Source: Bradyrhizobium sp. dw_78 (GTDB taxonomy: Bacteria > Pseudomonadota > Alphaproteobacteria > Rhizobiales > Xanthobacteraceae). From it: a stretch of 64,000 nt of DNA. Below the pieces are notes generated by a model that was not told the DNA's origin, did no database searches, and was given only the letters and a program-made list of their open reading frames with translations. Numbering within the stretch: the stretch's first letter is position 1; each line of letters begins with the position of its first letter. A program made the translations under genes and the position numbers. The DNA is taken from positions 434,001-498,000 of the forward strand of contig NZ_JAAVUS010000002.1 in NCBI RefSeq assembly GCF_018449525.1, given 5' to 3'. Positions 8,681 through 17,545 of this stretch are shown here, one piece after another.

Positions 8681-10615
8681 CTAGGCGACCACTGCCTGCT
8701 TCGGCTCGACGATCTCGAACATGCGCGGGAATTCGTCCATCAGCGCCATCAGTTCGGCGAGCCGCATCGGATTGCCGCTGAACTTGATCCTGCCGCTTGT
8801 GACCGCTTCCGGGAAGGTCGTCTGTTTCGCGATCACCTCGTCGAACGTGCCGCGCGCCAGGGTGAAGCCTGCATCCGCATCAGCCGATTGCGCACCGGCC
8901 ACATAGGTCAGCGCGCAATTCTCCAGATTGAGGATGAAGGTCTCGCCGGTGTCGGTGAAACTCCAGTTCAGCACGATGCGCTTGCCTTCGGCCTTGGGGC
9001 CGTTGAGCCTGATCCCCAGCACGTCCCATAGCTGTTCGGTGCGCAGGGCGGCCAGCGTTTCACGCGGCATCGGCGGACGCGGCGGCACCGTCGGCATGCC
9101 GTGCCGCAATTCCTGGGCGCCGAACAGATAGGCGTTGCGCCAGGTCGCGCTCTCGGCGGCGTAACCGAGCTGCTCGAGCGTGTCGGCGAGCAGCGCGCGG
9201 GCGCGCTCGTTGCCGGGCTCGGCGAACACCAGATGACTCACGGCCTGCGCGACAAAGCGGAATTCGCCCCGCTCAAAATCCTTCGCGGCGCGACCGAGGA
9301 TCGCCTCCGCGCCGCCCATATATTCGACATATTTCCTGCCGGACTCGACCGGCGGCAGCGGGTCGAGATTGACCGGGTTGGCGTCGTACCAGCCGAGATA
9401 TTTCTGGTAGATCGCTTTCACATTGTGGCGGATATGGCCGTAATAACCGCGCGCGTGCCAGGCGCCGTCGAGGCTGGCCGGCAGCTTGATGGTCTCGGCG
9501 ATCTCGCTTGCGGTCAATCCGTGATTCATCAGGCGGATGGTCTGGTCATGCGCGAACTTGTAAAGATCGCGCTGCTCGCGGATCATGGTATCGATGCGCT
9601 CGCGGCCCCAGACCGGCCAGTGATGCTGGCCGCACATGGCGTCAGCCTTGCCACCCCATATCTGCAACGCCTCGCCTAGATATTTCGACCAGGCCAGCGC
9701 GTCGCGCACATCGGCGCCGCGGAACGGCAGCAGGTTGTGGAAATTATGCGTGCAGTTCTCCGCCAGATTCAGCAGCCTGTAACGGCCTACGTAGAAATGC
9801 ATCTCGGCCGGCGCCTCGCTGTTCGGCGCCATCTGGAATTCGAATTCGAGTCCGTCGATGACCCGCGTGTCGCCCGTCGCCATGATGAGATCGGTCGGGC
9901 GCAACAGCGCGACCGAGCCCGCCGCCATCGATTTGCCCAGCCCGCAATCGACCTGGCCGCGCGGCCCTTTCGCCAGGAACGGCCCGAACTGGTATTGCGC
10001 GCGGCGCAGCATCGCGGGACCGGCGATGATGTTTTCCGAAACCGCATTCTCCATGAACAGATTGGGCGCGATGATCGGAATGCTTTCGCTCGCCAGCGTC
10101 TCGTCGTCGAGCACGCCGCGCGCACCGCCCCAATGATCGGTATGGGTGTGGGTGAAGATGACGGCGGTCACGGGCCGCTTGCCGCGATGCCTAAAATAGA
10201 GATCGATCGCGGCGCGCGCGCCTTCGATCGAGGTCAGCGTGTCCACCACGATCACGCCGCGATCGCCCTCGATCAGCGTCATGTTGGCGATGTCGAAGCC
10301 GCGAACCTGGTAGACGCCGGGCAGCACCTCGAACAACCCGTGATGCATGTTGAGGCGCGACTGCCGCCACAGGCTCGGGTCGACCGTGGCCGGCGCGTCC
10401 GCATCGGCGAGGAAGCCATAGGGCTCGAGGCTCCAGACCACCCTGCCCGCGGCCGATGTGATCGTCGCGTGATCGATCGTGCCGAGAAAGCCGCGCGAGG
10501 CTTCCTCGAAATCGCGCGTGTCCGAAAACGGCAGCGCTTGCAGCGTCGCCGCGTGGCGGGCGGCAACCGATGCCGATGCTTCGTTGGATATTTCGCTGAT
10601 GCCTGCTTCGGTCAT
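8681..10615 (-). CDS. alkyl/aryl-sulfatase, metallo-beta-lactamase fold
   Basis: The 644-residue product has the HxHxDH zinc motif HTHTDH (156-161), later His-bearing segments (NCTHNFHNLLPFRG and GQHHWPVWG), a central helical dimerisation domain and a C-terminal SCP2-like domain (from about residue 520, with LNWSFTDTGETFILNLENC). That order is the SdsA1-type type III alkyl sulfatase architecture. Such enzymes hydrolyse primary or secondary alkyl sulfate esters, releasing alcohol and sulfate. Many family members are periplasmic, but no clear signal peptide is seen here. The start at 10615 follows a strong GGGAGGG; a longer in-frame start at 10729 lacks one. It is divergent from a DHA2-type MFS gene. 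Confidence 0.88.
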   Translation of the reverse strand: MTEAGISEISNEASASVAARHAATLQALPFSDTRDFEEASRGFLGTIDHATITSAAGRVVWSLEPYGFLADADAPATVDPSLWRQSRLNMHHGLFEVLPGVYQVRGFDIANMTLIEGDRGVIVVDTLTSIEGARAAIDLYFRHRGKRPVTAVIFTHTHTDHWGGARGVLDDETLASESIPIIAPNLFMENAVSENIIAGPAMLRRAQYQFGPFLAKGPRGQVDCGLGKSMAAGSVALLRPTDLIMATGDTRVIDGLEFEFQMAPNSEAPAEMHFYVGRYRLLNLAENCTHNFHNLLPFRGADVRDALAWSKYLGEALQIWGGKADAMCGQHHWPVWGRERIDTMIREQRDLYKFAHDQTIRLMNHGLTASEIAETIKLPASLDGAWHARGYYGHIRHNVKAIYQKYLGWYDANPVNLDPLPPVESGRKYVEYMGGAEAILGRAAKDFERGEFRFVAQAVSHLVFAEPGNERARALLADTLEQLGYAAESATWRNAYLFGAQELRHGMPTVPPRPPMPRETLAALRTEQLWDVLGIRLNGPKAEGKRIVLNWSFTDTGETFILNLENCALTYVAGAQSADADAGFTLARGTFDEVIAKQTTFPEAVTSGRIKFSGNPMRLAELMALMDEFPRMFEIVEPKQAVVA

Positions 10616-10886
10616 TGCCGGGCCCTCCCTGAACAGGCATGGCGCGGATGGCGTTGGTTTGCAACCGGACGGGAAAGGCAGCCTTGATCGAGCCGGCCTC
10701 GGCCCCCTTGCGTAACGGCTCTGCGGCATGACGGCCGGACGCGGGGCCCAAATCCCTCCCCGATTTCTCCTATGACTTTGGTCGCATACGCATTATGCAA
10801 CCGCGTGCCTGTGGGGCGGACCTCGACCGTAGTACATGCCGCGGGGACGCCATCGCAGCGCCACCGGTCTGGAGAGTTCCAAGCGT

Positions 10887-12278
10887 ATGTCAACGGATAC
10901 AATTGCGGTGAAGGAACCCGCCGCCGCGCCGGTCATGGATGGTTTGCCGGCGGAACGCAGGCGATGGGCCGTCCTGGCGATCTTTACCGCGCTGTCGATG
11001 GCTTCGCTGGATACCGCGATCGCCAACATTGCGCTGCCTGCCATCGCCACCGACTTGCATGTCAGCCCGGCGGACGTGGTCTGGGTGGTCAATGTCTACC
11101 AGATCGCGCTGGTCGCCACACTGTTGCCGCTCGGCGCGCTCGGCGAAATCGTCGGTCATCAGCGCATCTATCTCGGCGGGCTCGTCCTATTCACCCTGGC
11201 GTCGGTCGGCTGCGCGCTGGCATGGTCGCTGCCCAGCCTGCTGATCGCCCGGGTGCTGCAAGGATTGGGCGCCAGCGGCGTCATGAGCGTGAACACGGCG
11301 CTGGTCCGTTTCGTCTATCCGAGCCGCATGCTTGGCCGCGGCTTCGGCCATAACGCGCTGGTCGTCGCCACCGCCTTCACCCTGGGCCCCACCATCGCCT
11401 CCGGCATATTGGCGGTCGGACACTGGCCCTGGCTGTTCGCGATCAACCTTCCCTTCGGCGTGATCGCGCTGCTGATCGGCCTGAAGACGTTGCCGTCGAC
11501 GCCGCGGGCCGTGCATGCCTTCGATTTTCCCGGCGCCGCCCTGGCAGCCGCCTGTCTCGGCCTTTTCATTACCGGGATCGGCAGCGCGGCCCACAAGGCG
11601 TCGCCGCTGCTGGTGATCGCCGAACTGGTCGCCGCGCTGTTGCTGGGCTGGCTTCTGACTCGCCGGCATGCGGGTCATCCGGCGCCGATGCTGCCGATCG
11701 ACCTGTTCCGGCGGCCGGTATTCGCGCTGTCCGCCGCCACCGCCGTGTGTTCGTTCTCCGTCCAGGGGCTGGCGTTCGTGTCGCTGCCTTTCTACTTCGA
11801 GGACATCTTGCTGCGCTCGCAGGTGGAGACCGGCTTTTTCATGACGCCGTGGCCTCTGGTGGTTGCGATCATGGCCCCGATCGGAGGCCGCCTGTCCGAC
11901 CGCTACCCCGCCGGTATTCTCGGCGGCCTCGGCCTGGCGCTGCTCGTGATCGGAATGACGCTGCTGGCGATGCTTCCCGCCTCCCCCGGCATCGCCAATA
12001 TCGTCTGGCGCATGGTGATTTGCGGGATCGGCTTCGGCCTGTTTCAGACCCCCAACATGAAAGCCCTGATGTCCAGCGCGCCGCCGCACCGCAGCGGAAG
12101 CGCCAGCGGCATCGTGGCCACCGCCCGTCTGACCGGGCAGACCACCGGCGCCGCACTGGCGGCGCTGTGCTTCAGCCTCGCCGGTCGCGAGGGAGCAACG
12201 CTGGCGCTGGCGCTCGGCACCGGATTCGCCGCGCTCGGAAGCGTGATGAGCTTCCTGCGCCTGGCCGTAGCGCGATAA
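10887..12278 (+). CDS. MFS transporter, DHA2-like family
   Basis: A 463-residue polytopic protein with the MFS antiporter motifs: LDTAIANIALPAIATDL in TM1 and VYQIALVATLLPLGALGE in TM2. About 12-14 hydrophobic helices follow, with the IARVLQGLGASGVMSVN motif typical of drug:H+ antiporters of the EmrB/QacA type. The ATG at 10887 follows GGAG at 10871-10874. The protein is probably an inner-membrane proton-coupled exporter. It is divergent from the alkyl sulfatase gene, but no shared substrate can be inferred. Confidence 0.82.
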   Translation: MSTDTIAVKEPAAAPVMDGLPAERRRWAVLAIFTALSMASLDTAIANIALPAIATDLHVSPADVVWVVNVYQIALVATLLPLGALGEIVGHQRIYLGGLVLFTLASVGCALAWSLPSLLIARVLQGLGASGVMSVNTALVRFVYPSRMLGRGFGHNALVVATAFTLGPTIASGILAVGHWPWLFAINLPFGVIALLIGLKTLPSTPRAVHAFDFPGAALAAACLGLFITGIGSAAHKASPLLVIAELVAALLLGWLLTRRHAGHPAPMLPIDLFRRPVFALSAATAVCSFSVQGLAFVSLPFYFEDILLRSQVETGFFMTPWPLVVAIMAPIGGRLSDRYPAGILGGLGLALLVIGMTLLAMLPASPGIANIVWRMVICGIGFGLFQTPNMKALMSSAPPHRSGSASGIVATARLTGQTTGAALAALCFSLAGREGATLALALGTGFAALGSVMSFLRLAVAR

Positions 12279-12512
12279 CGCCGGCGCAAGCCACCCGAAA
12301 ACACAGCCTCGCGGCGATACCGGAAAAGCCATTGTCGGGCGCGCATTCACGCGACCCGTTGGCATCTCCAGCATCTTCGCAGCGCCTCGATGATGGCTGC
12401 CTTGCAAGGATCGCGGCCCGGCCCGCCTTGCGGTGTAACGGGAGTTGCCGGTATTCTGACGGCAGTCGACCGGGTCTTCAAAATCACAAAACGAACCCAA
12501 GGAAATGCCGCC

Positions 12513-13307
12513 ATGACCCCTCCCGTCAGCTCTCCCGCCATCAAGGTCGCCAAATCGGTCCGCGAGCAGGTGAGCCCCGAGGAATGGGAGGCCCGCGTCA
12601 ATCTCGCCGCCTGCTATCGCCTCACCGCGATGTATGGCTGGACCGAGATGGTCGCCAACCACATCTCATGCCGCGTGCCCGGCTCGCACGACCAGTTCCT
12701 GATCAATCCCTACGGGATGCTCTATGAGGAAATCGATGCATCGAACCTGATCAAGGTCGATCTCGACGGCAACACCCTCTTCAACGCCTCGGATTACGAC
12801 GTGAACGTGGCCGGCTTCGTGATCCACAGCGCCATTCACATGGGCCGGCCCGATGTCGACTGCGTGGCGCACACGCATACGCCGGCAGGCATGGCGGTCT
12901 CGGCGATGGAATGCGGACTGCTTCCGCTGGCGCAGACATCGATGCGCTTCCTCCACATCGCCTACCACGACTTTGAAGGCATCGCCGACGACGTCGGCGA
13001 GCGCGAGCGGCTGGTCAGGGATCTCGGCAATCACGAAGCGATGATCCTGCGCAACCACGGCCTGCTGGTGGCCGGACGATCGGTGCCTGCGACCTTCAAC
13101 CTGCTGTTTCGCATGGAGCGCGCCTGCGAGGTCCAGGTGATGGCGCTATCCTGCAACACCAAGCTGATTTATCCGCCCGCCAAAGTGCTGGAAGACACGT
13201 TTGAACGGATGCAGCCGCGCGCCGACCGGCCGCATCTGAACGGCGAACTGGCGTGGCCGGCGCTGCTGCGCAAGCTCGACCGGGTCGACAGCTCGTACCG
13301 GAATTAA
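12513..13307 (+). CDS. class II aldolase/adducin family protein
   Basis: The 264-residue product has the class II aldolase fold with metal-binding histidines in VAHTHTPAG (His120 and His122) and the conserved LRNHGLLVAG element near residue 180. This is close to the fuculose-1-phosphate aldolase/adducin-head group. Members cleave or epimerise phosphosugars, or decarboxylate small oxo-acids, using a divalent metal. ATG at 12513 is preceded by AAGGAAA; longer in-frame starts have no ribosome site. It converges on the RidA gene. The substrate is unknown. Confidence 0.82.
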   Translation: MTPPVSSPAIKVAKSVREQVSPEEWEARVNLAACYRLTAMYGWTEMVANHISCRVPGSHDQFLINPYGMLYEEIDASNLIKVDLDGNTLFNASDYDVNVAGFVIHSAIHMGRPDVDCVAHTHTPAGMAVSAMECGLLPLAQTSMRFLHIAYHDFEGIADDVGERERLVRDLGNHEAMILRNHGLLVAGRSVPATFNLLFRMERACEVQVMALSCNTKLIYPPAKVLEDTFERMQPRADRPHLNGELAWPALLRKLDRVDSSYRN

Positions 13308-13366
13308 CAACGCGGAAGCAAAACGAACCCGGCTGCCGAGCCGCCGGGCTCAAAAAAGTGATGCCG

Positions 13367-13828
13367 TCAGCGCGGCACGACCGCCGTGGCTTCGATCTCG
13401 ACCCGCGCCGCCTTTTCAACGAGACGCACGACCTGGACCAGCGCCATCGCGGGATAATGCGCGCCGAAAACCTCGCGATAGACCTGCCCGAGCGTTTTCA
13501 GGTTCGCCAGATATTCCTCGATGTCGACGACATACCAGGTGAGGCGCACGAGATGCTGGGGCCGCGCGCCGCCTTCGGACAGGATCGCCAAGATATTGCT
13601 CAGGGTCTGCCGCACCTGGCCGACAAAGTCCTGGGCCAGACGGCCCTCGCTGTCCCAGCCGATAATGCCGCCGGTCACTACGAGGCGGCCGTCGGCCGCC
13701 ATGCCGTTGGCATAACCTCTCGGCATCGGCCAGCCGCTCGGTTGCAGGATCCGCGGACTGTCCTCCGCGGCCTTGCTCTTCGCAACCGGCAGCACGGCGA
13801 GCGCGGGCGGCCCCTTTGGCGTGCTCAC
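13367..13828 (-). CDS. RidA family protein (enamine/imine deaminase type)
   Basis: A 153-residue protein with the YjgF/YER057c/UK114 fold: GYANGMAADGRLVVTGGIIGWD, then VGQVRQTLSNILAILSEGGA and the C-terminal VEIEATAVVPR. The usual catalytic arginine of RidA (in a C-x-RVEI-type loop) corresponds to ARVEIEATA here. RidA enzymes hydrolyse reactive enamines and imines. It lies 185 bp downstream of the CoA ligase gene on the same strand, with a palindromic repeat between. Because the ring-activation product of 2-aminobenzoyl-CoA is an enamine, a role in its deamination is possible but inferred. Confidence 0.82.
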   Translation of the reverse strand: MSTPKGPPALAVLPVAKSKAAEDSPRILQPSGWPMPRGYANGMAADGRLVVTGGIIGWDSEGRLAQDFVGQVRQTLSNILAILSEGGARPQHLVRLTWYVVDIEEYLANLKTLGQVYREVFGAHYPAMALVQVVRLVEKAARVEIEATAVVPR

Positions 13829-13856
13829 TGCTCAGTTTCCTCCATCCTGTCTTGAT

Positions 13857-14001
13857 GCGCTTTCTTCACGCGACCCAATATCCACTTCGCCCGAAAACGC
13901 CAGAGCATGATTCAACTGAGTTGAATCATGCTCGCCGCCCATGTTCTTGTTTGAGCATAATCTTTTCGGAAAACCGGTGCCCATTTTTCCTGATCATGCT
14001 C
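13857..14001. repeat. composite palindromic repeat between ligase and ridA
   Basis: The left part (CTTTCTTCACGCGA...CACTTCGCCCGAAAACGC) is the core of repeat family A, also at 15881, 43819, 53771 and 54381. It joins a perfect palindrome with 15-base arms (13903-13917 / 13919-13933, central G). A third module follows with terminal GAGCATAATC (13953-13962) and GATCATGCTC (13992-14001), shared with the repeat at 25394. It is therefore a hybrid of two families. It lies between two same-strand genes and could terminate or attenuate the ligase transcript. Confidence 0.7.
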
Positions 14002-14013
14002 CATAGACTACAT

Positions 14014-15756
14014 CTATTCCGCAGCGATGCCGGCCGACGCCGAGGCGGCGCTGGCCTGGGCGATCTGCCGCAGCGCAAACCGCTTCAGTTTTCCGGTTTC
14101 CGTCTTCGGCAGTTGCGCGACGAATTCGATCGCGCGCGGATATTTGTAAGGCGCGATCTCGCGCTTGACATGGTCTTGCAGCTCCGTCGCCAACATGGCG
14201 TCGCCGATCGCCCCCGGCGCCAGAACCACGTAAGCCTTGACGACCATGCCGCGCGCCTCGTCGGGCGCGCCGACCACGCCGCATTCGGCCACCGCCGGAT
14301 GGGTCAGCAACGCGGCCTCGACATCGGGACCGGCGATGTTGTAGCCGGCCGAAACAATCATGTCGTCGGACCGCGACTGGTACCAGAAGTAGCCATCCTC
14401 ATCCATGACATAGGTGTCGCCGGTGATGTTCCAGCCGTTCTGCACATATTTGCGCTGACGCTCGTCGGCGAGATAGCGGCACCCGGTCGGGCCGCGCACC
14501 GCAAGCCGGCCCATCGATCCCGCAGGCAGATCCTTGCCCTCGTCGTCGACGATTTTGGCCTCATAGCCGGGCACCGGCTTTCCGGTGGCGCCCGGACGGA
14601 TCTGGTCCTCGGTCGCGCTGACGAAGATGTGCAGCATCTCGGTCGAGCCGATGCCGTCCATCAGCTTGATGCCGGTCGCCTTCAGCCAGGCGTCGAAGGT
14701 TGCCTTCGGCAGGGTCTCGCCGGCGGAAACACATTTGCGCAGCGACGAAAGATCGTGGTCTGCGATCTTGCCGAGCATGGCGCGATAGGATGTCGGCGCG
14801 GTAAAGCACACTGTCGCCTTGTAGCGCTCGATGGCGACGGGCAGATCGTCCGGCCCGGCTTTTTCCAGCACCACGAACGACGCACCGATATGCATCGGGA
14901 ACAGCACGCCGCCGAAGCCGAAGGTGAAGGCCAGCGGCGCCGAGCCGATGAAGCGATCGGTCCGGTTTGCGCGGAGCACGTTGCGCGCGTAGCCGTCGCA
15001 CACCGCGAGCATGTCGCGGTGGAAATGCATGGTGCCCTTGGGTTCGCCCGTGGTTCCCGACGTGAACGCGATCAGGCAGATATCGTCGGACGCGGTATCG
15101 ACCGCGGCGAATTCAGGACTCGCCTCCGATACAAGCTGCTCCAGCGAGCCGGGATCGCCAGTGCCCCAATAGACGATGCGTTGGAGTTTCGGTGCGATGG
15201 CTTTCGCTTTTTCCATTTCGTCGGCGAGCTTGCCATCGCATAGTGCCAGCGCGATCTCGGCCTTCTGGATCGGATAGGCGAGCTCCTTGGCGCGCAACAG
15301 CGGCATGGTCGCAACCACGATGCCGCCTGCTTTCAACACCGCAAGATAGGTCGCGACCATCATCGGGTTGTTGGCCGAACGCAACAGCACGCGGCCGCCG
15401 GTGACGAGGCCGAACGTGCCGACCAGCACATTGGCGATGCGGTTCACCAAGTACTGAAATTGGCGATAGGTGAAACTGATCTCCGCGCCGAACAGGCAGG
15501 GATCCTCGCCGTGTCCCTCCTCAACCCAGCGGTCGAGAAAATGCGATACGCAGTTCAATCTTTCCGGATACTGCAGCTCCGGCCGTGCGAACACGAATTC
15601 CGGCTGCAATTCAGGCGGCGGCAGGCGATCCCGCGCGAACGTATCGACATGGGAAGTATGGGTATGGGCTGTGTAGGTATGGACGGCGGGGGTGCTGGCG
15701 CTACCGGTCCCGGTCGCGCGGGATTCGTCAGCCTGGATTTTAGCGGCGTTGGCCAT
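14014..15756 (-). CDS. AMP-dependent aryl-CoA ligase (benzoate / 2-aminobenzoate-CoA ligase type)
   Basis: The 580-residue ANL-family enzyme has the phosphate loop TSGTTGEPKG (232-241), the adenylate motif GDTYVMDEDGYFWYQSRSDD and the C-terminal catalytic lysine in PKTETGKLKR (Lys556). The LAFTFGFGG and GIGSTEMLHIF segments are typical of benzoate-CoA and 2-aminobenzoate-CoA ligases. It would convert an aromatic acid, ATP and CoA to the aryl-CoA thioester. A GAGGAG site precedes the start. The first 40 residues include an unusual His/Thr-rich stretch. A putative MarR operator lies 55-70 bp upstream. Association with the monooxygenase/reductase fusion favours 2-aminobenzoate or salicylate as substrate. 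Confidence 0.82.
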   Translation of the reverse strand: MANAAKIQADESRATGTGSASTPAVHTYTAHTHTSHVDTFARDRLPPPELQPEFVFARPELQYPERLNCVSHFLDRWVEEGHGEDPCLFGAEISFTYRQFQYLVNRIANVLVGTFGLVTGGRVLLRSANNPMMVATYLAVLKAGGIVVATMPLLRAKELAYPIQKAEIALALCDGKLADEMEKAKAIAPKLQRIVYWGTGDPGSLEQLVSEASPEFAAVDTASDDICLIAFTSGTTGEPKGTMHFHRDMLAVCDGYARNVLRANRTDRFIGSAPLAFTFGFGGVLFPMHIGASFVVLEKAGPDDLPVAIERYKATVCFTAPTSYRAMLGKIADHDLSSLRKCVSAGETLPKATFDAWLKATGIKLMDGIGSTEMLHIFVSATEDQIRPGATGKPVPGYEAKIVDDEGKDLPAGSMGRLAVRGPTGCRYLADERQRKYVQNGWNITGDTYVMDEDGYFWYQSRSDDMIVSAGYNIAGPDVEAALLTHPAVAECGVVGAPDEARGMVVKAYVVLAPGAIGDAMLATELQDHVKREIAPYKYPRAIEFVAQLPKTETGKLKRFALRQIAQASAASASAGIAAE

Positions 15757-15810
15757 CGCGCGCTCCTCTTCGCCTGGGTCAGGGACGCCCGGCAGCGCTA
15801 TCTGGCAAAC

Positions 15811-15826
15811 ATTTTAGGCTTAAAAC
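15811..15826. promoter_or_regulatory. putative MarR operator, ligase promoter
   Basis: ATTTTAGGCTTAAAAC lies 55-70 bp before the CoA ligase start. It is an imperfect palindrome of the form TTTTARGCYTAAAA and matches three other sites in this cluster (17382, 23183, 25017). MarR proteins typically bind such AT-rich dyads. The binding itself is inferred. Confidence 0.5.
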
Positions 15827-15880
15827 AATTTCAGGCAATAAACTATTTTGTGCGGCCGCTGCCGCCGGATTGGGCACGAT

Positions 15881-15980
15881 AGAGCTTCGTTCCGATTGAA
15901 TCGGAACCGGAGCTCCGTCTTTTGCTTTGACGCATTTTCTTTACGCGAACCGGAAACCACTTCGCTCGAAAACGCCATAG
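15881..15980. repeat. palindromic repeat, family A copy
   Basis: GTTCCGAT/ATCGGAAC hairpin (15889-15896, 15900-15907), followed by the conserved core TTTGACGCATTTTCTTTACG and a tail ending in CTCGAAAACGCCATAG. The same hairpin-core-tail order occurs at 43819 (inverted), 53771 and 54381. It sits downstream of the alpha/beta-hydrolase stop. Confidence 0.75.
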
Positions 15981-15984
15981 CCGG

Positions 15985-16800
15985 TCAGCGTCCGGCCATT
16001 TCCTTCAGGCGCGTCACCATCGCAGAAGCGGGATCGGCCAGCGGCGCGATCGCGGTGAAATGGTTGGCGCCTTCCACCGTGCCGAACCGGGTAGCGACGC
16101 CGGCCTTGCCCCAGGCCTCGACAATGGTGCGGCTTTGCCGGAAATACTCGGCGCTTTCGTTGCCGCCGACGACCGCGTCCAGATCGCCTTGCGCGAGCGG
16201 GTTCCAGAACAACGGGCTCGCGGCCCGCGCGGCCGCCGGATCAAGATGCAGCGCCGTGTTGATCGAGGTACCGACCAGCGGCACAAGATCGAACAGGCCC
16301 GAAATGGCGTAGGCCGCCGTCACGGGATTCCGGGGCAACGACGGATCGACCGCCGCCCAATCGGTCGCGAGCATGCAGGCCGCAAGATGGCCGCCCGCGG
16401 AATGGCCGCTCATCACCAGCGGCTGTCCGAGACGCGCCAGCTCGCGCGATGCCGCCCGCATCTGCGCGATGATGTCGTCGATCGTCACATTGGGACAAAG
16501 ATCGTAGCTCGGAACCGCGACGCTGACGCCATGCGCGTTCAGCCCTCGCGCGCAATGGCTGAAAAAAGATTTATCCAGCGCCTGCCAGTAACCGCCGTGA
16601 ATGAAAACCACGATCGGGCCGCCTCCATCGGTCGCAAACAAATCGATCGTATGGCGGGCTCCGGTACCATAGACGATGGCGCGCGGCGTATGCTGCTCGC
16701 GATAGGCCGCCGAATCTTTCGCCCATCCGGCGATCAGCGAAGGGTTTTCAGGAACCCGTGCGCGATTATTATATTCGACCTCGTAGTCGATCTCGGCCAC
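15985..16800 (-). CDS. alpha/beta hydrolase, kynurenine-formamidase-like
   Basis: A 271-residue alpha/beta hydrolase with HGGYW (68-72, oxyanion loop), nucleophile elbow GHSAGG (Ser134) and a late histidine in EGANHF (His247). HGGYW is the signature of arylformamidases of the animal/yeast type and related carboxylesterases. Its start is 4 bp past the MarR stop, so the two are one operon. Beside an anthranilate-type CoA ligase, a role in releasing anthranilate or kynurenine from an N-formyl precursor is attractive but inferred; esterase activity is the alternative. Confidence 0.8.
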   Translation of the reverse strand: MAEIDYEVEYNNRARVPENPSLIAGWAKDSAAYREQHTPRAIVYGTGARHTIDLFATDGGGPIVVFIHGGYWQALDKSFFSHCARGLNAHGVSVAVPSYDLCPNVTIDDIIAQMRAASRELARLGQPLVMSGHSAGGHLAACMLATDWAAVDPSLPRNPVTAAYAISGLFDLVPLVGTSINTALHLDPAAARAASPLFWNPLAQGDLDAVVGGNESAEYFRQSRTIVEAWGKAGVATRFGTVEGANHFTAIAPLADPASAMVTRLKEMAGR

Positions 16801-16804
16801 AGCG

Positions 16805-17299
16805 TTACGCCTCCCGGCGACTTGCGGATTTCTGCGCCGACCCCTTGGTCTTGGCCAAGAGCCGCATCAACTCGCGGACGTCCCTCGGCGTAAGCTCTGC
16901 AAAGATATCGGCGATCCAGGTCTCGTGCTCCGCCGCCATCCGTCGGAACTCGGCGCGGCCGGCCTTGGTCAGCCGGATCACCTGCACCCTGCGGTCGGAC
17001 TCCGACGTGCGCCGGTCGAGATGGCCGGATTCGACCAGGCGCTCGACTAATCCGGTGACATTGCCGTTCGAGACCATCATCCGTTTCGAGACGTCCGACA
17101 GCGTCATGCCTTCCGGCGCCTTGTCGAGCTGGGCCATCAGGTCGAAGCGCGGCAGCGTGACATCGAACCGCTCGCGCAACCGGCCGCGCACCTCACCCTC
17201 GATCAAGGTCGTGCATGTCAGCAGGCGAAGCCACAATCGAAGCTCGTCGCCATGCTCATTCGGCAGTTCAACGGCCTTGGTCTCGGAGTCGAGGATCAT
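16805..17299 (-). CDS. MarR family transcriptional regulator
   Basis: The 164-residue protein has a winged helix-turn-helix: LPRFDLMAQLDKAPEGMTLS, then the recognition helix region VSNGNVTGLVERLVESGHLD and the wing DRRTSESDRRVQVIRLT. This is the standard MarR layout, in which binding of a phenolic acid or acyl-CoA usually relieves repression. ATG at 17299 was chosen; an upstream in-frame GTG at 17326 adds nine residues. It shares an operon with the alpha/beta hydrolase and is divergent from the binding-protein gene. A dyad at 17382 in that divergent region suggests autoregulation. Confidence 0.85.
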   Translation of the reverse strand: MILDSETKAVELPNEHGDELRLWLRLLTCTTLIEGEVRGRLRERFDVTLPRFDLMAQLDKAPEGMTLSDVSKRMMVSNGNVTGLVERLVESGHLDRRTSESDRRVQVIRLTKAGRAEFRRMAAEHETWIADIFAELTPRDVRELMRLLAKTKGSAQKSASRREA

Positions 17300-17381
17300 G
17301 GTGCGATCATATGTCAAATGCCCCACCGGTGCTGTAAGTCAAAACGCCGGTGGCCGCAACCGGCACCGTTTTCCGTATTTC

Positions 17382-17393
17382 TTTAAGCTTCAA
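17382..17393. promoter_or_regulatory. putative MarR operator, marR/binding-protein divergent promoter
   Basis: TTTAAGCTTCAA differs by one base from the perfect palindrome TTTAAGCTTAAA. It lies 83-94 bp before the MarR start and about 150 bp before the binding-protein start, and fits the consensus of sites at 15811, 23183 and 25017. Confidence 0.5.
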
Positions 17394-17545
17394 ATAATTG
17401 GCGCGCCGTTTGCATGTTGGTTCCGGTCTTTTGCCGTTGCCGCGCCTTGACACGCGGCAAGAGCTTTCCTCGGAGGTGGCGGCTGATCCCGGAGGTTTCA
17501 AGGAGCCGGATCAGACCGCCCAAGCCGACAATGAACGGAGCGATC

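Noticed and set aside
11187..12662. A 491-residue minus-strand open frame
   Set aside because: Antisense to the MFS transporter and aldolase genes; rich in Arg, Gln and His without motifs.
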